Source of the DNA: Hysterangium stoloniferum
Lineage: Eukaryota; Basidiomycota; Agaricomycetes; Hysterangiales; Hysterangiaceae
Assembly: GCA_015178975.1 (NCBI GenBank)
Contig: WHVD01000272.1
Coordinates: 1-64,000 of the forward strand
Length of the DNA stretch: 64,000 bases
Direction of reading: 5' to 3'
How positions within the stretch are numbered: position 1 is the first letter of the stretch; the number at the start of each line of letters is the position of its first letter. The notes under the pieces were generated by a model. It did not search any database, was not told the origin of the DNA, and saw only the letters and a program-made list of their open reading frames with translations. The position numbers and the translations under genes are program-made. This document shows, in pieces, positions 1 through 11,751 of this stretch.

Positions 1-117
1 TAAGTCAGACCCACGTTATAGAAGACCCTCTGAGTTAGAGGGATCAGAGGAGGAGAACTTCCCCTTCAACCCAGGGCAGTTACCCAACTTTATTCCTTAT
101 GAGAATCAGATTCTGAA

Positions 118-615
118 GTGGACGACTTTGTTCCGAATGTAACTAACAGTAGATGTGTCAGGAGGAATGTTAAACTGGCCATAAGAAAGGAAAGCAATAG
201 ACCCAGGGTCCAATACCCTCGATCCAGTTGGCTTATGAAAGAGGATTCGACCATCATCTACCACAGATGGGATCCCCTGGGTGGATACTCCAGCATTGGG
301 ATTTCAGCATTACACGTCTACGGATGCGTAGGGGACTTGGAAGCCTCTAGTCCTATTAAAATCAGGTTGGACACCGGAGCTGATCTCTCCTTAATTTCGG
401 AGGATTTCTATAAGGAACTAGTGGACCGCCCCAAGCTCAAGCAAGGACTCAAATTACACCTTGTACAGCTTACCAGTAATGCTAAAGTCTTAGGATATGT
501 CAATATCCCATTTACCTCAAAGATGACACCAGTATGCTCCTTAAATTTACCGCTGAAACATACATTGTCTGAGGCATGGCTGTCCCGATTCTTCTTGGAG
601 AGGACTTTCATGTGA
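118..615 (+). pseudogene. gypsy-1 retropepsin-like protease region
   Basis: The reading frame contains IRLDTGADLSLIS at about residues 82-94, which matches the aspartic protease D(T/S)GA active-site motif of retroelements. Upstream, positions 2-110 continue a related acidic coding stretch in another frame, so a frameshift lies near 105-117. The frame has no genuine start here: it opens at a GTG inside the polyprotein. It ends at a stop before the reverse transcriptase, which suggests a nonsense mutation or frameshift. In life this domain would process Gag-Pol inside virus-like particles. Confidence 0.85.
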
Positions 616-1249
616 ACTATGAAATTGGAACACTATGAGACCAGCTGTTGGGCTCTAGATTGATTCTGCCAGGAAGGGTGGGGTCTATCCCAAGCCAGTT
701 CCTCCAAGGAGCCATAGCCTTTGCCTTCTCGATTAGCAAGATCCCCCTTGAGGAATTAGCCAATGACTAACCAGAATTGACTTCCAAACCAGACAAAGGG
801 GTGCATACTGAAAGAGTCACATGGGCCCTACAGGATTGTACTATAGAGCTGGAATCAGCTTGACTAGTACCAGTTTTTGTTGGTGATCTTATCAGTGACC
901 AATGGATAGTCGAAGGAGTCGTGCTGCAGAATGACAATGGGAGTATACTAGCCACTCCCACTACTGCTATTTCTAGGGAAAGCACCACATACCTCTCGCT
1001 AACCCCTCTCTGACCCCAAGAATCATTTAGACGAGGGGAAACTGTTGGATTAATTCACAATGCAAACAAATGGGCCCAGATGCCTAGATCTTCAACTGAG
1101 AAAGCATCAATACAGTCAATGGCAACCAAGATCACTCACCTTGTGGAGAGCCTATCAAAAATAGAAGAGGAGTGCATCCTTAATCCTCGACCTTCCGGAC
1201 AGCCCCAGAATGGGAACTCGCAGATGATTTCGACCCAGCAGGCCCTAAA

Positions 1250-2259
1250 ATGTCAGAAGTCACCACGGAAACATTTCAAGCGGAGGACCTACATAAGTTG
1301 GTTAACTTAGGACCTGACATTCCTGCTGATGTCTCCTCCTTCCTAGAGTCGGTAATGACTAAGAATGTCCAAGCCTTTGGAGTAGATGGGCATTTAGGAC
1401 AAGTAGATGTCAAAGTAAATGTCCCATTGAAAGAAGGTATGCAACCTATTTTGATGTCAATGTTTCCAACTTCCCCAGCCATAGGAAGGTTATTGATGAA
1501 CAAATGGATACTTGGTTCCAATAGGGAGTAATCGAACCATCCAAAAGTCCTTGGAGGGTGCCAGCCTTCATTGTCTATTGTAATGGGAAACCGAGAGTGG
1601 TGATTGACTATAGGAAATTGAATAGCCTAACAGTTCCCAACGAATTCCTGTTGCCACGCCAGTCTGAAATCATGCAAGCGCTTTCAGGGTCCAACATCCT
1701 ATCTTCCTTTGACACATTAGCCGGCTTTACCCAACTCAAAATGTTGGAAGAAGATAAACCAAAGATCGCTTTCAGATCCCATTGAGGACTGTGGCAATTT
1801 GGGCGAATGCCCTTTGGACTTCATAATGAACCTTCTATATTCCAGAGAGTTATGAAAACTATACTTGCACCTTACCTGTGGATATTCTGTCTAGTTTATA
1901 TTGATGACATTGTGATCTTTTCTAATACATAGGACAATCATTTAGAGCATCTAGATCAGGTTTTACAAGCCATAATTGCAGCGGGAATCACTCTCTTGCC
2001 CAAGAAATGCTATGTTGGGTATACCTCGATTCTATTACTAGGTCATAAGGTGTCTAGACTCGGTTTTTTGACCAACCAAGAGAAGGTCACTGCCATACTG
2101 GAACTAGCTACCCCTTCCAATATAGCAGATCTTCAACACTTCCTAGGGATGGTTCTGTATTTTTCAGCTTACATACCATTTTATTCCTGGACGGTTGCTC
2201 CACTCTTTAACCTCTTAAAGAAAGGAGTCCATTGGACTTGGGATTCAGAACACACCTGA
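1250..2259 (+). pseudogene. gypsy-1 reverse transcriptase region, broken
   Basis: The RT core is spread over several frames. RVVIDYRKLNSLTV lies near 1590-1635 and FDTLAGFTQLK near 1708-1740. The catalytic box appears as VYIDDIVIFSN near 1898-1925, the YxDD motif with an I in the variable place. The palm/thumb and connection part (GHKVSRLGF, LQHFLGMVLYFS) follows at 2040-2170. Stops interrupt it, for example the TGA after FRSH near 1784 and the TAG near 1930. It would copy element RNA into DNA. Confidence 0.9.
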
Positions 2260-2330
2260 GATTTTGAAGACATCAAGGTTGCATTGAGCTCTGCTCCAGT
2301 ACTCGGACACCCCATGAGTGGCATGCCTTA

Positions 2331-2870
2331 TTGGCTATACACAGACGCTTCGGACTTCACATTGGGATGTTGTCTTCAACAAATACAGAAAATGATCTAA
2401 AGGACACTAAAATCTATGCCCAAGCAAGGCCACCCTTCAATCAATCTCGAGACGTGCCCATGTTCATTACTCATTATAAAACCAAGGGGCTGGAATTCAC
2501 TTGGGCAGATTCCTAGGCCTCAGATTTTGATGACACCAGTGTCACTGTTGAGCACGTCATTGCATATTGGAGCTGTACGCTCAAGAAAGCGGAATGTAAT
2601 TATTCAGCCATGGAGCAAGAAGCATTAGCTGCTAAAGAGGGAGTAGTCCATTTCCAGCCCTTTATCGAAGGAGAACATATCCTTTTGATCACTGACCATG
2701 CGGCATTACAATGGGCCAGATCTTCTGAGAATACCAATCATCGACTGGCTGCATGGGGGGTGGTACACGCTGCATACCCCAGTCTGTAAATCTTACATCA
2801 AGTGGGATGGATACACAGCAATGTTGACCCACTATCTAGACTTCCTTGAGTACCTGACTGTGCTAGTCCC
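2331..2870 (+). pseudogene. gypsy-1 RNase H region, broken
   Basis: TDASDFTLGCCLQQ at about 2341-2382 is the first catalytic aspartate region of Ty3-type RNase H. After a variable linker, VIAYWSCTLKKAECNYSA (2556-2609) and ITDHAALQWARS (about 2690-2725) give the remaining conserved blocks. HSNVDPLSRLP near 2817-2849 is the conserved tail before integrase. At least two frame changes separate these blocks. The linker is the normal length for this family, so no insertion need be invoked. Confidence 0.85.
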
Positions 2871-4366
2871 ATGAGAGATGACCTCTTACCAATTGTAGCA
2901 GATTGTCACAACCAGAATGACAACAAGACATTATGGGAGAACAAACCAGCGGAAAAGGCCATCTTCCTCACTCACCATGAGTTAGTCGAACCAGTCGAAC
3001 CAGTTGGGATGATGGAAGAGGTCCCCCAAACAAAATGGCATTTGCACAACCTCCCCAGAAATGATGAAATTGATGAGGCAAACTTTAATCTCTCGAACCC
3101 CCAATTGCTTATAGAAATCAATGAAAATTATGTCAAGGAACTTTGTGATGGATATCAGAAAGATCCTGCCTTCAGAAATCATTACACTGCTGATCCCATT
3201 TCCCCAGATATGGTAGCTACCCCCTCGCACTATTTCATCGGCAAGAATAAGCTATTATTCTTTTGAGATTCAGACTGGAAAAGTCAAATCTGCATACCTA
3301 GCAGCATGATGTCGACCATACTCAAATTGATACATAACAATCCCTTCGGAGGAGGTCATGCAGGCAGTCACAGACTTTTTCGGCTGATGAAGGACCAGTT
3401 TTTCTGGCTGAGGATGTTACAGGACTGTGTGGAATATGCTTGCAGCTGTGACATATGCCAAAAACTAAGGTTGATCATTCTGCTCGACAGGGAGCTCTTT
3501 GACCCGCAGATGTACCCTTAAGGCCATTTGAGGTCATTTCAATGGACCTGATTACCAGATTGCCTCCTACAGAGGGTGCCTACTCAGCCATCTTTTTCAC
3601 TGTGGATAAACTCACACATTTCTTAATTTGTGAGCCCACAACTTCAGATCTATCTGCAGAAGGATTCATGCGAATATTTGTGAATAAAGTAGCCACTCCT
3701 TTTGGCTTACCCTCCAGGATAATCTGTGGTCAAGACAAGAGATGGACCTGTAGGTTCTGGAGAGAAGTCTGCAAGGTATATGGAAGCACTCTCACGGTAT
3801 CTTCATCTCATCATCCTCAAACTGACAGTCAAATGGAGAACGCCAATACCATCATTGAGCAAATGCTCAGAGCGTACTATGCTTCTTCAAAAGAGGAATG
3901 GTCTAAATGGACTCAGGTAATGGCTCATACCTACAATTTGACGGTTCAGAGGTCAACAAGATACGCACCGGCCTTTTTGCTTATGGGATACCTACCAAGA
4001 GGAATTTCTCACTGCTTAGGAGGGGATGACCCCATGGTTCCCAGGGAATTGTCGGATAGTCCTTTAGCTGACCAATGGATTCTAGAATTGGAAAACCATT
4101 GACAGGTGGTGTGGGACTTGATTGCATGAGCATAAGAAATGCAAGCTCACAGCTACAATAAGAAAAGGAGACCAGTGAAAGATATCTCAGAAGGAGATTA
4201 TGTTCTAATCAATCCCCATTCCCTCGAGCTTGTTGAAGCCAAAGGATCTGGGAGGAAACTTATACAAAGATGGATAGGGCCGTTCCAAGTCTTGGAGAAG
4301 ATCAATCCTCAAGTCTTTCAACTCCACATTCCCTTGGAATATCAACTACACCCAGTGATCAACTGA
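2871..4366 (+). pseudogene. gypsy-1 integrase, three frame-broken pieces
   Basis: The zinc-binding HHCC domain is visible at 3306-3521: GGGHAGSHRLFRLM, then CSCDICQKLR. The catalytic core follows at 3542-4102 with MDLITRLPPTEGAYSAIFFTVDK and a later HHPQTDSQMENAN block. In the second catalytic region the expected D appears as CGQDKRWTC, so the core looks mutated. The C-terminal barrel lies at 4139-4366 (GDYVLINPHSLEL, RWIGPFQVLE). A TAA near 3519 and a TGA near 4100 split the pieces. Confidence 0.88.
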
Positions 4367-4439
4367 GACCATCTTAAAAAATACCATCTCTCCCCCATGG
4401 AAGTTGGATTGAGGGAGCTACTCGAGAATCCTCAGAAAC

Positions 4440-4620
4440 TAGACTGTAATGATGAGGAGTACAAAGAAGAAGCTATAGTAGGACACAAAAAGCATCGAAA
4501 TCGACTCCTCTTCCAAGTTCAATGGAAGGGGTATGGACTGGAAGAGAACACCTGATTAAATGGCAATGACCTTCGTAACACACCCGCTTTTCTCAGAGCT
4601 TACAAAACTATTTACCAAAT
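4440..4620 (+). pseudogene. gypsy-1 chromodomain remnant
   Basis: Positions about 4470-4555 translate to HKKHRNRLLFQVQWKGYGL followed by EENT and a stop. This matches the aromatic-cage strand of a chromodomain (YLVKWKGY in typical members); the stop replaces the Trp expected after EENT. In chromoviruses this module steers integration to heterochromatin. It gives the strongest sub-family label for gypsy-1. Confidence 0.85.
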
Positions 4621-4816
4621 CTAATGATCATTTCACCTTTTCATGACGATGACTCTGTTTATTTACTTTAACTCTACTCCTTACTATTCATCCCCCTCGG
4701 CCTTTCACCTGAATAACCAAGTGAAGCTTGAGATTAATATAAAAACATAAAACCACTAAAGAAAATTTTATCCCCCTATCTCTTCCCTCCACGTCAAACT
4801 CTCAAATCAGTACACT

Positions 4817-6016
4817 ATGTCGCAAGACCAACAACCCAAACCCAAATTCCCCAACTTCAAAAGAATACCATGACCCCAACCTATTAATATTTCTACCACA
4901 TCATCTCATACTGAAAACGTCAAGCACGGTATGGGTAATTCTGGGATGCCATCATCGATGCATCCCACCTCGCAGGACAACACAGCAGGTACCTCCACCA
5001 ACTCGGGAAGCAGCACTGCTTTCACTCCATATACTCCTTCCCCCAGACCCAGACTCCCCAATTTCAAAAGAATACCTCAACCCCAAACAACGGTTTCTCT
5101 TCCCCCACTACCTCGAACAGAAATTGTCGAGCACCTGGGGGAAGCCTCTTTGTCCACATACCCTACACGGACGGACCCTGTTTCAGAAGCCACACCCCGG
5201 CCTTCTGGTACTTAGGAGGCTCCCTCAGGAACATAGAGCAAAACCCCCCCACCCCCTCATAGTATCTTCCCTTCCACTGAGGAGGAGATCAGGAAGAAAC
5301 AGTAGTCTGAGGGTTTCTCCATGCAGGTTCAGGAGGAATTGAAAATGCTCAAGAGGAAGAGGAGAGAGGAGTACTTAGAAGGACAGTGAAAGAGGGGTGC
5401 TATGGATAATGTCCCCTCAAAGCAGACATGGCAGGAATAGAGAAAAATGGAAGGAAACAAACAATTAGTGTGGTCGATTCCTCTAGAGTGTTCTTCCTCA
5501 TGCCAGGGATCCAACTCTTCCTGTTTGGCAATCATGACTCTGGGCTTTTGGAACCAATAACGCTCTCGATGGGTCTGATTCCAGGCATTAATGAGGGCTT
5601 CCTGCAAGTTATTGGCATAGGTTTGCAACCCCATTATGTCATTGATGGGTTGTCCTTGCAATAAATAAAGCCATTCTGTGGATAAGGTCAAAATCAAATG
5701 AAAAAAAGGTCCTTCTCAGTGAAGCCAAAGATAAAACTGTCCCTAGAAGATCTAATATGAAACAGGGTAAGAAACACGGCAAGTTCTTTTTTGAACGAAG
5801 TGACAAGAAAAGTGTTGCTAAACCCCTGAAGGAGTGCTGGATTTGCAGGAGTTTAGAGCATTTTAAGATTGACTGCCCTCACACAGGTAGGATGTCATAC
5901 TATGTCTCTATTAACAAATGCTCCACACAGAACCCAACTGAGGAGGCAGAGGATCAGAGGGAAGGCAAAGTTCCAAATCATAGGGTAGCAATCTTCAACC
6001 ATCGTTTGAGCCCTTA
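4817..6016 (+). pseudogene. gypsy gag remnant with CCHC zinc knuckle
   Basis: ATG at 4817 opens a Pro/Ser/Thr-rich sequence. An internal repeat is present: FPNFKRIP near 4846 and LPNFKRIP near 5053, about 204 bp apart. The frame is broken repeatedly. Near 5835-5876 the translation gives CWICRSLEHFKIDC, a C-x2-C-x4-H-x4-C zinc knuckle typical of Gag nucleocapsid. It lies downstream of gypsy-1 pol on the same strand with no LTR between, so it is either the start of a second tandem copy or a rearranged gag. It stops abruptly at the border of the R1-A block near 6017. Confidence 0.8.
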
Positions 6017-6129
6017 AGGATTGAGAAAACCATCTTTCGGATATGATACTTTGCATTACTCTTCAAAGAATCTTGACATAGGTCGAATCATTTAAGTAAT
6101 GAGGAAATACATTGGTCGTATGGAACAGT

Positions 6130-8039
6130 CTAGTCTTCCACCCGTCCGTGGTTCTCCAAGAGGGATAAGTAGTTTGTGTTAGAACTTGGCCCCGACAAAT
6201 GGAGTCGCAAGCAGACAGAGGAGTGAATGCACTTCGTCCATCAAAACATTCAAGCTCCTCGCCCCACGCTCCTCCTCGGGCATATAGACAACCCTCTCAG
6301 AAAAGGCCAGGAAGCTGTGGAGGACAGTGATTGGGTTGTCCTCTCGCACTGTTGTACACGCAATTTCGGGTTCTGGAGATTGTGAAATTAACGACGACAA
6401 GCCGCTTAATACCATCGAGGCGCCATGAAACACTGAAGTGTCTGAGTTCGGGGTCTGAATTAGTATTCTGATAGCCGAATGATTTGAGTCCACAGGTTCG
6501 CGATGGTGTAACTGTGGACTTACTGCAGCATTTTAACCCCGATGGAAACAATGGTATTAATTCGATCAATGTTTTCTACCAACAATGTGACATCCTCAAG
6601 TAATGCATCGAGTGCATTTATAATGCACTTATAAGCGATGTAGCGAGAACAGTCGGCACACGCAAATGAATCGATGTTGGTCTGTAAAACGTCAAGCATT
6701 ATATCCAATAGAGTTCCATAAATGCTGCGGAGCCAAGGATCCTGTGTGAAGCAGCAGGAGAAAATCGATATTTGCATATCGATCAGTTCCCTGTGACCAG
6801 GTTGGTTTCGATTGTATCTGCATATTTCTCATTTCGGCCATTCTCCAAAAATAGCAACGGGAAAACTTACGACCTGGTCCAGAATTTGAAATAGTTTTTA
6901 ATCACATTGAGGTCCTCACGTGACAGGCCCCGTCCATCATGCACCTCCCTAATAATCAAGGAGAAACAGCGAGTAATAATAGAATATCGCACAGTGGTGA
7001 GGGTGGCAGCCGACGGGCTTCAAAGGTATTCGCCAAGGTGTGATATGAATATCGAGGCGACAGCATAGCAGTCCCCAAGAAGTTGGGACCCGACCAGCGC
7101 AGTGTAGAGAATAGGAACAATTTTAGCTGGCGGAACCTCAGTAAACGTGATGAAATAGAATACGTTCGCCATATGTACTATGACTCTGCCGGTCTTTTCT
7201 TCTTCGCTAGTACCAAACGAGAAACCAAAGGCGGTATGGGTCCGCAAAATAAGGCGACTCGCCCGATATCGTATTTTACGTGGGTAAGATGGTCTTCATT
7301 AAAATGATTTCAGCATGCAATGGGTAGCGTTTACAAGAAGTGAACACGCCTGAAGAGATCCACCCCCTCTTTCACCATTATGCTCAATTGCCGCACAGTT
7401 AGCTGTTTGTTAAGCAGTCTAGTCTTCATCTTTTCACCATCAGCTGTGAGTATGAGCGTATTGGAAACCCTTCGGTACTCCTCCACACGCCGCGCGTTGA
7501 AGAAGCACTTCCCAACCAAAATGGATATCTTGGTGCCGTACAGTAGCTTCGTCCCGATCCGCTCCATTGCCAGACCACAAAGGTAACCGGGGGGCGATTT
7601 CGACTTCCGTTGAATTACGAATAACGGGTTCGATCCACCTAATGATGGCGTCTCTCTCAATGAAGGGCATGCCTTGCTCAATCCCTGATGAATCCAGTAA
7701 GCCTCACGGCGGCCCTAGGCAAGTTGGAAAACCACGGCACTACATGAAAAGAAAGTTCGACACATTGGAGTAGATCCTCGAAAACAAATATTGACATACC
7801 AGTTGCTGACCCCATGAATCCAGCGCCTCCTTGTTGATCGGTACATGCTCGTCACGACCTGGTCTGTGGGAACAAAGGCCGTGACCTTCTCTATTGCACG
7901 CCCATAGTCTCTGGAGCGTATCCTGAAAATGAGTTTCGAGGACTGCAATCCGTTGAGATTCCAGGGTAGCAGGCGAGATCAATGGGGGGAGCTCTTCGGC
8001 ATTGTCAGGGTGACTAGGTACTGCCTTGTGTTCAGACAT
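6130..8039 (-). pseudogene. R1-A: five-exon orphan family member, inactivated
   Basis: Exon 1 starts at the ATG ending at 8039 (MSEHKAVPSHPDNAEELPPL) and ends at a GTATGT donor near 7797. Exon 2 starts with CRGFPTCLGPP and carries a frameshift near VEIAP (about 7590). Exon 3 contains SFGTSEEEKTGRVIV and then a TGA after HLGEYL near 7018. Exon 4 begins DPWLRSIYGT after an ACACAG acceptor near 6750. Exon 5 contains SLISQSPEPEIACT and ends at a TAG near 6130, also with a small deletion near FVGAKF. I recognise no known domain. Comparison with copies B-H defines the exons. Confidence 0.8.
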
Positions 8040-8066
8040 GGGGAACGTGAGATATAGACAAGAGGC

Positions 8067-8315
8067 TATTGAAACAGTTGAATAACTCTTGACAAACACC
8101 CTGTGAGTGTGAGGAAAGTAAACACTAAGGAGACTTTCCCACACCCACAGCGGAGTATGCTACCAGGGTGCTTACCTAAGCACCTACACATCAGTTACCT
8201 TACTAGGTAACTCACTCAATACTGCACCTACAGTGCTGGGAAAAATACTACAAATATCAGAAAAATACAGGGAACATCATAGACTATGTAAGAGCTGTAA
8301 TATCATACTCTAACA
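8067..8315 (-). mobile_element. 249-bp solo LTR-like insertion Q1 in the R1-A upstream region
   Basis: On the minus strand it starts TGTTAGAGTATG and ends TTTCAATA. It is flanked by an exact 5-bp target duplication, GAGGC at 8062-8066 and 8316-8320. A second copy (Q2) lies at 52029-52275 with its own 5-bp duplication. It has no coding capacity. The TGTTA..AATA ends resemble those of the TRIM LTR at 11.3 kb, so it is probably a solo LTR of a small non-autonomous retrotransposon. Confidence 0.88.
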
Positions 8316-8320
8316 GAGGC

Positions 8321-8574
8321 ATGTAACAAGAATGGAAAGAGAACCGTTTACAAGGTTCATGAGGCATTTTCTATGTTTGTGAGAACCACTTTGGAATAAC
8401 ACTGGTCTACTAAGTCACTGCCCCGCATCCACAAGCACTGTTAGCCGAGATAAGCTTTAAACCCTGATAGTTATAGCGCCATGACAACTGTAAATCCCGA
8501 AAATAATACACTAATTACAATAAATAAACTGGAAAAGAAAAACTGTCAGGTATGTATAAAACTGGTTTGGTCAC
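8321..8574 (-). promoter_or_regulatory. R1-A upstream region, split by Q1
   Basis: This strip matches the block upstream of R1 copies D-H: a run near CTTGTAAACGGTTCTC, an ACCAGTGTTATT block, and a degenerate end of the conserved upstream small ORF. It is presumed promoter or 5' UTR by position only. Confidence 0.6.
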
Positions 8575-10165
8575 TTTATCTGATGATTTGGTGCATATTG
8601 ACAAGGGACTTTGTACTTCGTGTAAAATAGCCATAGGTTCTTCATATATGATATTGAGTTCTTGAAAGAAGTGTCTTATCCACATGACTTCACGGGGGCT
8701 TCTGAAAGTGCCACGGGAATTTGATTATCTGGATGACCAAGACACAGGTCCCACTCCAAGACCATTGTGTATCCTCCTGTCGATCGTCTATCCTCACAAT
8801 CCGCTCAAAATCCCCATCTGAATATCTCTGTAAGTATCAGTTTCCTCCTCCTAAACGCAATTCTTACTCTCTAGTCGTAAAGATATATTCATTTGGCAAG
8901 ATTTCAATGAGATAGTTTACTGACCGAATGAGTGATATCAGGACACAATACGACAGCTGTAACATGAGACTTCCAATAAGCTCTTGATAGGGCAGTTTAG
9001 TTGTTTCTTCTTTTTCCTCACGAGTTTCTAACCATGCAATGGAACTAAAATCGATTCCAAGTGGGATAGGAGATCACATTGGTTTAGAATTCAGCATGTT
9101 GCATTTTCCCAGTATATTTTAAATATAGGGATATATAAACTGATTTCAATTTCGTATCATACTAGATACTCATTCCCAAAATCCAGTGAGCTTCACTTTT
9201 GCTTGAAATTCCAGATTGATCATTAATTGCCTTTTCTGGCTCTAGTAGAAGTCGATCCTCATCTCCCACTGATGTTGCTTCATCCACCCAGTGTCAGAGG
9301 ACAACTCTCCCGAGTGGTGACAGGGTGGCTACACGTCAACTAGTTGATAACAGGATAGAGTATCTACATGCTCTATCTACCTATATATACCCAAAGGCAT
9401 AGGGGGTACTATCTATAGACTATCTACCTATATCCAGTACTAAGGTACCATCAATGAGATCCATCAATGACGGTGCTATCCGTCTGCTCACAAGGCAGAC
9501 CATCAGAGGATAAATCTAGACTACTAAGGAGATGTCCGCGATGTAGGTGTCAGACATGACGTAAACTATGTAGGTTAGTGGATGGGACGACCCCAGGATG
9601 TTCCCTTACACCCAGACACCCACTACAGCCCAAATTCCATCTTCCCACATCTTTAAAATACTTCACTGTTATAACCTGAACACCTTCAATTGAGTTCCTT
9701 GGCCATAAAAGTTTATAGAGTTTTTCACCATTTATTTTCCCATTTCTTGTACACGTTGTGAGGACCTGAATGCATATGTATCTGCCTCTCCTTGCATCAA
9801 ATGCTGAGCATTCTCAGAATGTGGGACAAACTTCTTTTATTATTTCAATTTGATGCAATTAATTGACGATTTCACTGACTGTGTCCAATTCATAGTCAAT
9901 CATTGTCGACATGATGTCAAACTCCTCATCGTCACATTGTTGGGCTAAGATAGTCCATGTCCTCTATAACATAATCCACTTCCAATAGTTTCAATATGAT
10001 AAAATCCATGTGGGTGTTATATTTGATAATACCAGTTCCGTCATAGCACATTCAAACAAGTGCTGACAATTACATTGTTCGACTATTGGTTAAACACATT
10101 CTATACATTGTTTTGAATTTGTTCCATGCGTCCCTTGGATCATCATTCACAGTATTTACTACCCT
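8575..10165 (-). mobile_element. copia-1: internally deleted Ty1/copia element
   Basis: Read on the minus strand, 10165 to about 9780 matches the copia gag (DPRDAWNKFKT-like start, then a GVNYIIEDMDYLS-like block). It joins directly to reverse transcriptase (WGVWVDD-like box, GDEDRLLLE, HWILGMS) at 9790-9150, then to RNase H (YSDGDF-like, HFLQELNIIYEEP-like) at 8900-8600. Integrase and most of the protease region are missing. The same gag-RT junction occurs in copia-4. Stops are frequent. A 319-bp solo LTR interrupts the RT segment. Confidence 0.85.
9292..9610 (+). mobile_element. 319-bp solo LTR inside copia-1
   Basis: The element runs TGTCAGAGGAC to CCCTTACA and is flanked by an exact 5-bp duplication CCCAG (9287-9291 and 9611-9615). 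Removing it restores the copia RT reading through the WVDD box, which confirms the boundaries. A CTATATATACC stretch near 9381 could be a TATA box. No internal coding region remains. Confidence 0.9.
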
Positions 10166-11060
10166 CAGGTAAATGGCATGGCTGTACTCTTTTGTCCTGT
10201 TGCATCTGTTGCATCTTGCATCTCTTTCTCATGCTCCTTCTATGGACTTTACATGGGTTTCGACGAGACATGGTGGTCAAATGACAGAGCTTCTGGGACA
10301 TTAGTAACTACTGTATGAGCAGATTCTGTGACTGCAACAGGACTTTTGGATATTCAAGTTGAACGGTATGCTTCCACCTTCCTGCTTTCTTTTCTCCTTC
10401 TCTGGGCATTTCATGGATGTCTGCCACCATATCAGTAAACTAGAAACATTCCTTGATGCTCTTCTGATAAACATGGTAGGAAGATTACAAAAACAAATGT
10501 ATCCCATGAGCTTGTGTGTCTGGCTGTGTTGGCACTGTTGGACATGTTGGACAATCACCATAAGATTATTTAGTTTGACCATAAGAAAGATCAAGGAAGA
10601 TGTCTTCAGAAACATCACAATACTATTTCTCAGCCATAATGCTGCAGTGTTTAGAATGGATTAGGCTTTGGGCATGCCCTCAACTCGTCAACATACCATA
10701 TTGAAGGCGATGTGCGATAAGACTTGGGTAACTACAGGATTAAAGAAAAAATGCTAGTTAGTTTCAATAGCATGCATTCAATGCATTAACTAACACTAAA
10801 ATCCTACAGTTCTGTGACTGCCTGTCTGCAGGGAACTCCAGGCTGCCCCACTGCTTGCTGCAGGATCCAGGTGCCAGCATCTGTGCAGATCTGGGCTGAC
10901 AGGCATCTTCACAGGCTTGGTCATGCTGCATGACCCTGGTGGCAGGACCCTTGCTGTGGGATTGCATGCAGAGAGGTGTCAGCCTGATACCTGGGTGTAC
11001 CAAAGGTGATCAGTCCACTGGCTCAAGACTTGAATATTTGATCAGCAATTGGGTACCTGA
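10166..11060 (-). pseudogene. R2-a: orphan family member, long form
   Basis: The minus strand starts in the block shared by all R2 copies (HPGIRLTPL near 11000). It continues through an intron-like stretch with a CTGTAG acceptor near 10735 and then the R2 body. It belongs to the long form, which carries about 230 bp encoding a basic segment (KEKRKQEGGS-like) absent from copies e, f, h and i. The Cys residues seen in R2-g are lost here. At 10166 it is cut by the copia-1 gag, inside the codons for HAIYL. Confidence 0.65.
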
Positions 11061-11313
11061 TCAGGATTTTCGGATTTTTCCAACACTTCTACCTAGCCCT
11101 ACTTCAACCTTCTCCACATAGCAGGCCAGTTCTCCATGCAGACCTTTTGGGTATGTATTCATTTTTTTTCAGTTGTAGATTGTCATATAATGTTTTTTTA
11201 GATTTATTCCCCAACAGTTGACTATCTAAGTGTGCTGTTGGAAACAAGTGCAAGAAGGCAATCAATCCTTCAAGTTATATGAGCAGCAATCTCTTTCTTA
11301 CTTATCGATCCTG
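11061..11313 (-). other. R1-R2 intergenic spacer copy
   Basis: On the minus strand this matches the spacers after R1-G (about 56040-56300) and R1-H, including the CAACTGTTGGGGAATAAA-like block and the CCGAAAATCCTGATCAGGT block. No gene is seen. It ends at the TRIM target site. Confidence 0.65.
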
Positions 11314-11318
11314 GTGTA

Positions 11319-11450
11319 TGTTAAAATGGTAATTGAAACTTCAATGGACATTTGTGGGTAACTAAGTATTAGGCTATGTATTGTTACAGTTGCTTAGTAA
11401 TACTTAACCTTTTTGCTATCAACGATGTTGACCATCCTTTACTTTTAATA
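11319..11450 (+). repeat. TRIM 5' LTR, 132 bp
   Basis: It matches 15795-15926 almost base for base; the differences seen are few, such as AATTGAAA versus AAGTGAAA near the start. Its end is fixed by the primer-binding site that follows. Confidence 0.9.
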
Positions 11451-11462
11451 GGTTATGGGCCC
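11451..11462 (+). other. TRIM primer-binding site, half tRNA-iMet type
   Basis: GGTTATGGGCCC begins immediately after the 5' LTR. The same core occurs at 47524-47537 ahead of the copia-4 gag. Complementarity to the anticodon arm of initiator tRNA-Met is established for copia-type elements; its use here is inferred. Confidence 0.75.
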
Positions 11463-11565
11463 TGAGGGCTTCTCACTCGGATTCGTCACTCGCAATTTGG
11501 TTCCTTCGAGTCATAACTTGCTATGTCTTGTTATTTACTCGTCATATTCGGATCAACAGCCGTAT

Positions 11566-11751
11566 TAAGGCTTAGAAGCTGTTTTATCCACACAGTCGGA
11601 GGCATCTTGTTATTTCCTCACTTTGGATCAATGGCCGTATTAAGGCTTAGAAGCCACTGTATTCACACAGTTGGAGCCTCCACTCATCATGTCTTGGTAT
11701 AGGTGGCCGTATTAAGGCTTAGAAGCTGCTGTATTTGCACATTTGGTGTCT
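11566..11751 (+). repeat. TRIM internal tandem repeat around GTATTAAGGCTTAGAAGC
   Basis: The motif GTATTAAGGCTTAGAAGC recurs near 11570, 11635 and 11709, and again near 15434 beyond the nested insertions. Each is followed by a TGTATTCACACAGTTGGAG-like stretch. The spacing is about 65-80 bp, so four diverged units form most of the TRIM interior. Confidence 0.8.

Larger units (their letters stand above)
2..4620 (+). mobile_element. gypsy-1: degenerate Ty3/gypsy chromovirus pol remnant
   Basis: Successive plus-strand pieces read in the canonical Ty3/gypsy order: protease, reverse transcriptase, RNase H, integrase, chromodomain. Many stops and frameshifts separate them, so the element is dead. 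No LTR is recognisable at either end; the left end runs off the window and the right end fades near 4.62 kb. The domain order and the C-terminal chromodomain place it among chromoviruses, which are common in fungi. The calls rest on motifs read from the translations. Confidence 0.93.

Noticed and set aside
6130..8039. R1 as a transposase or retroelement protein
   Set aside because: No DDE/DDD triad, YxDD box, tyrosine-recombinase or HUH motif could be seen in any exon, so no function is assigned.
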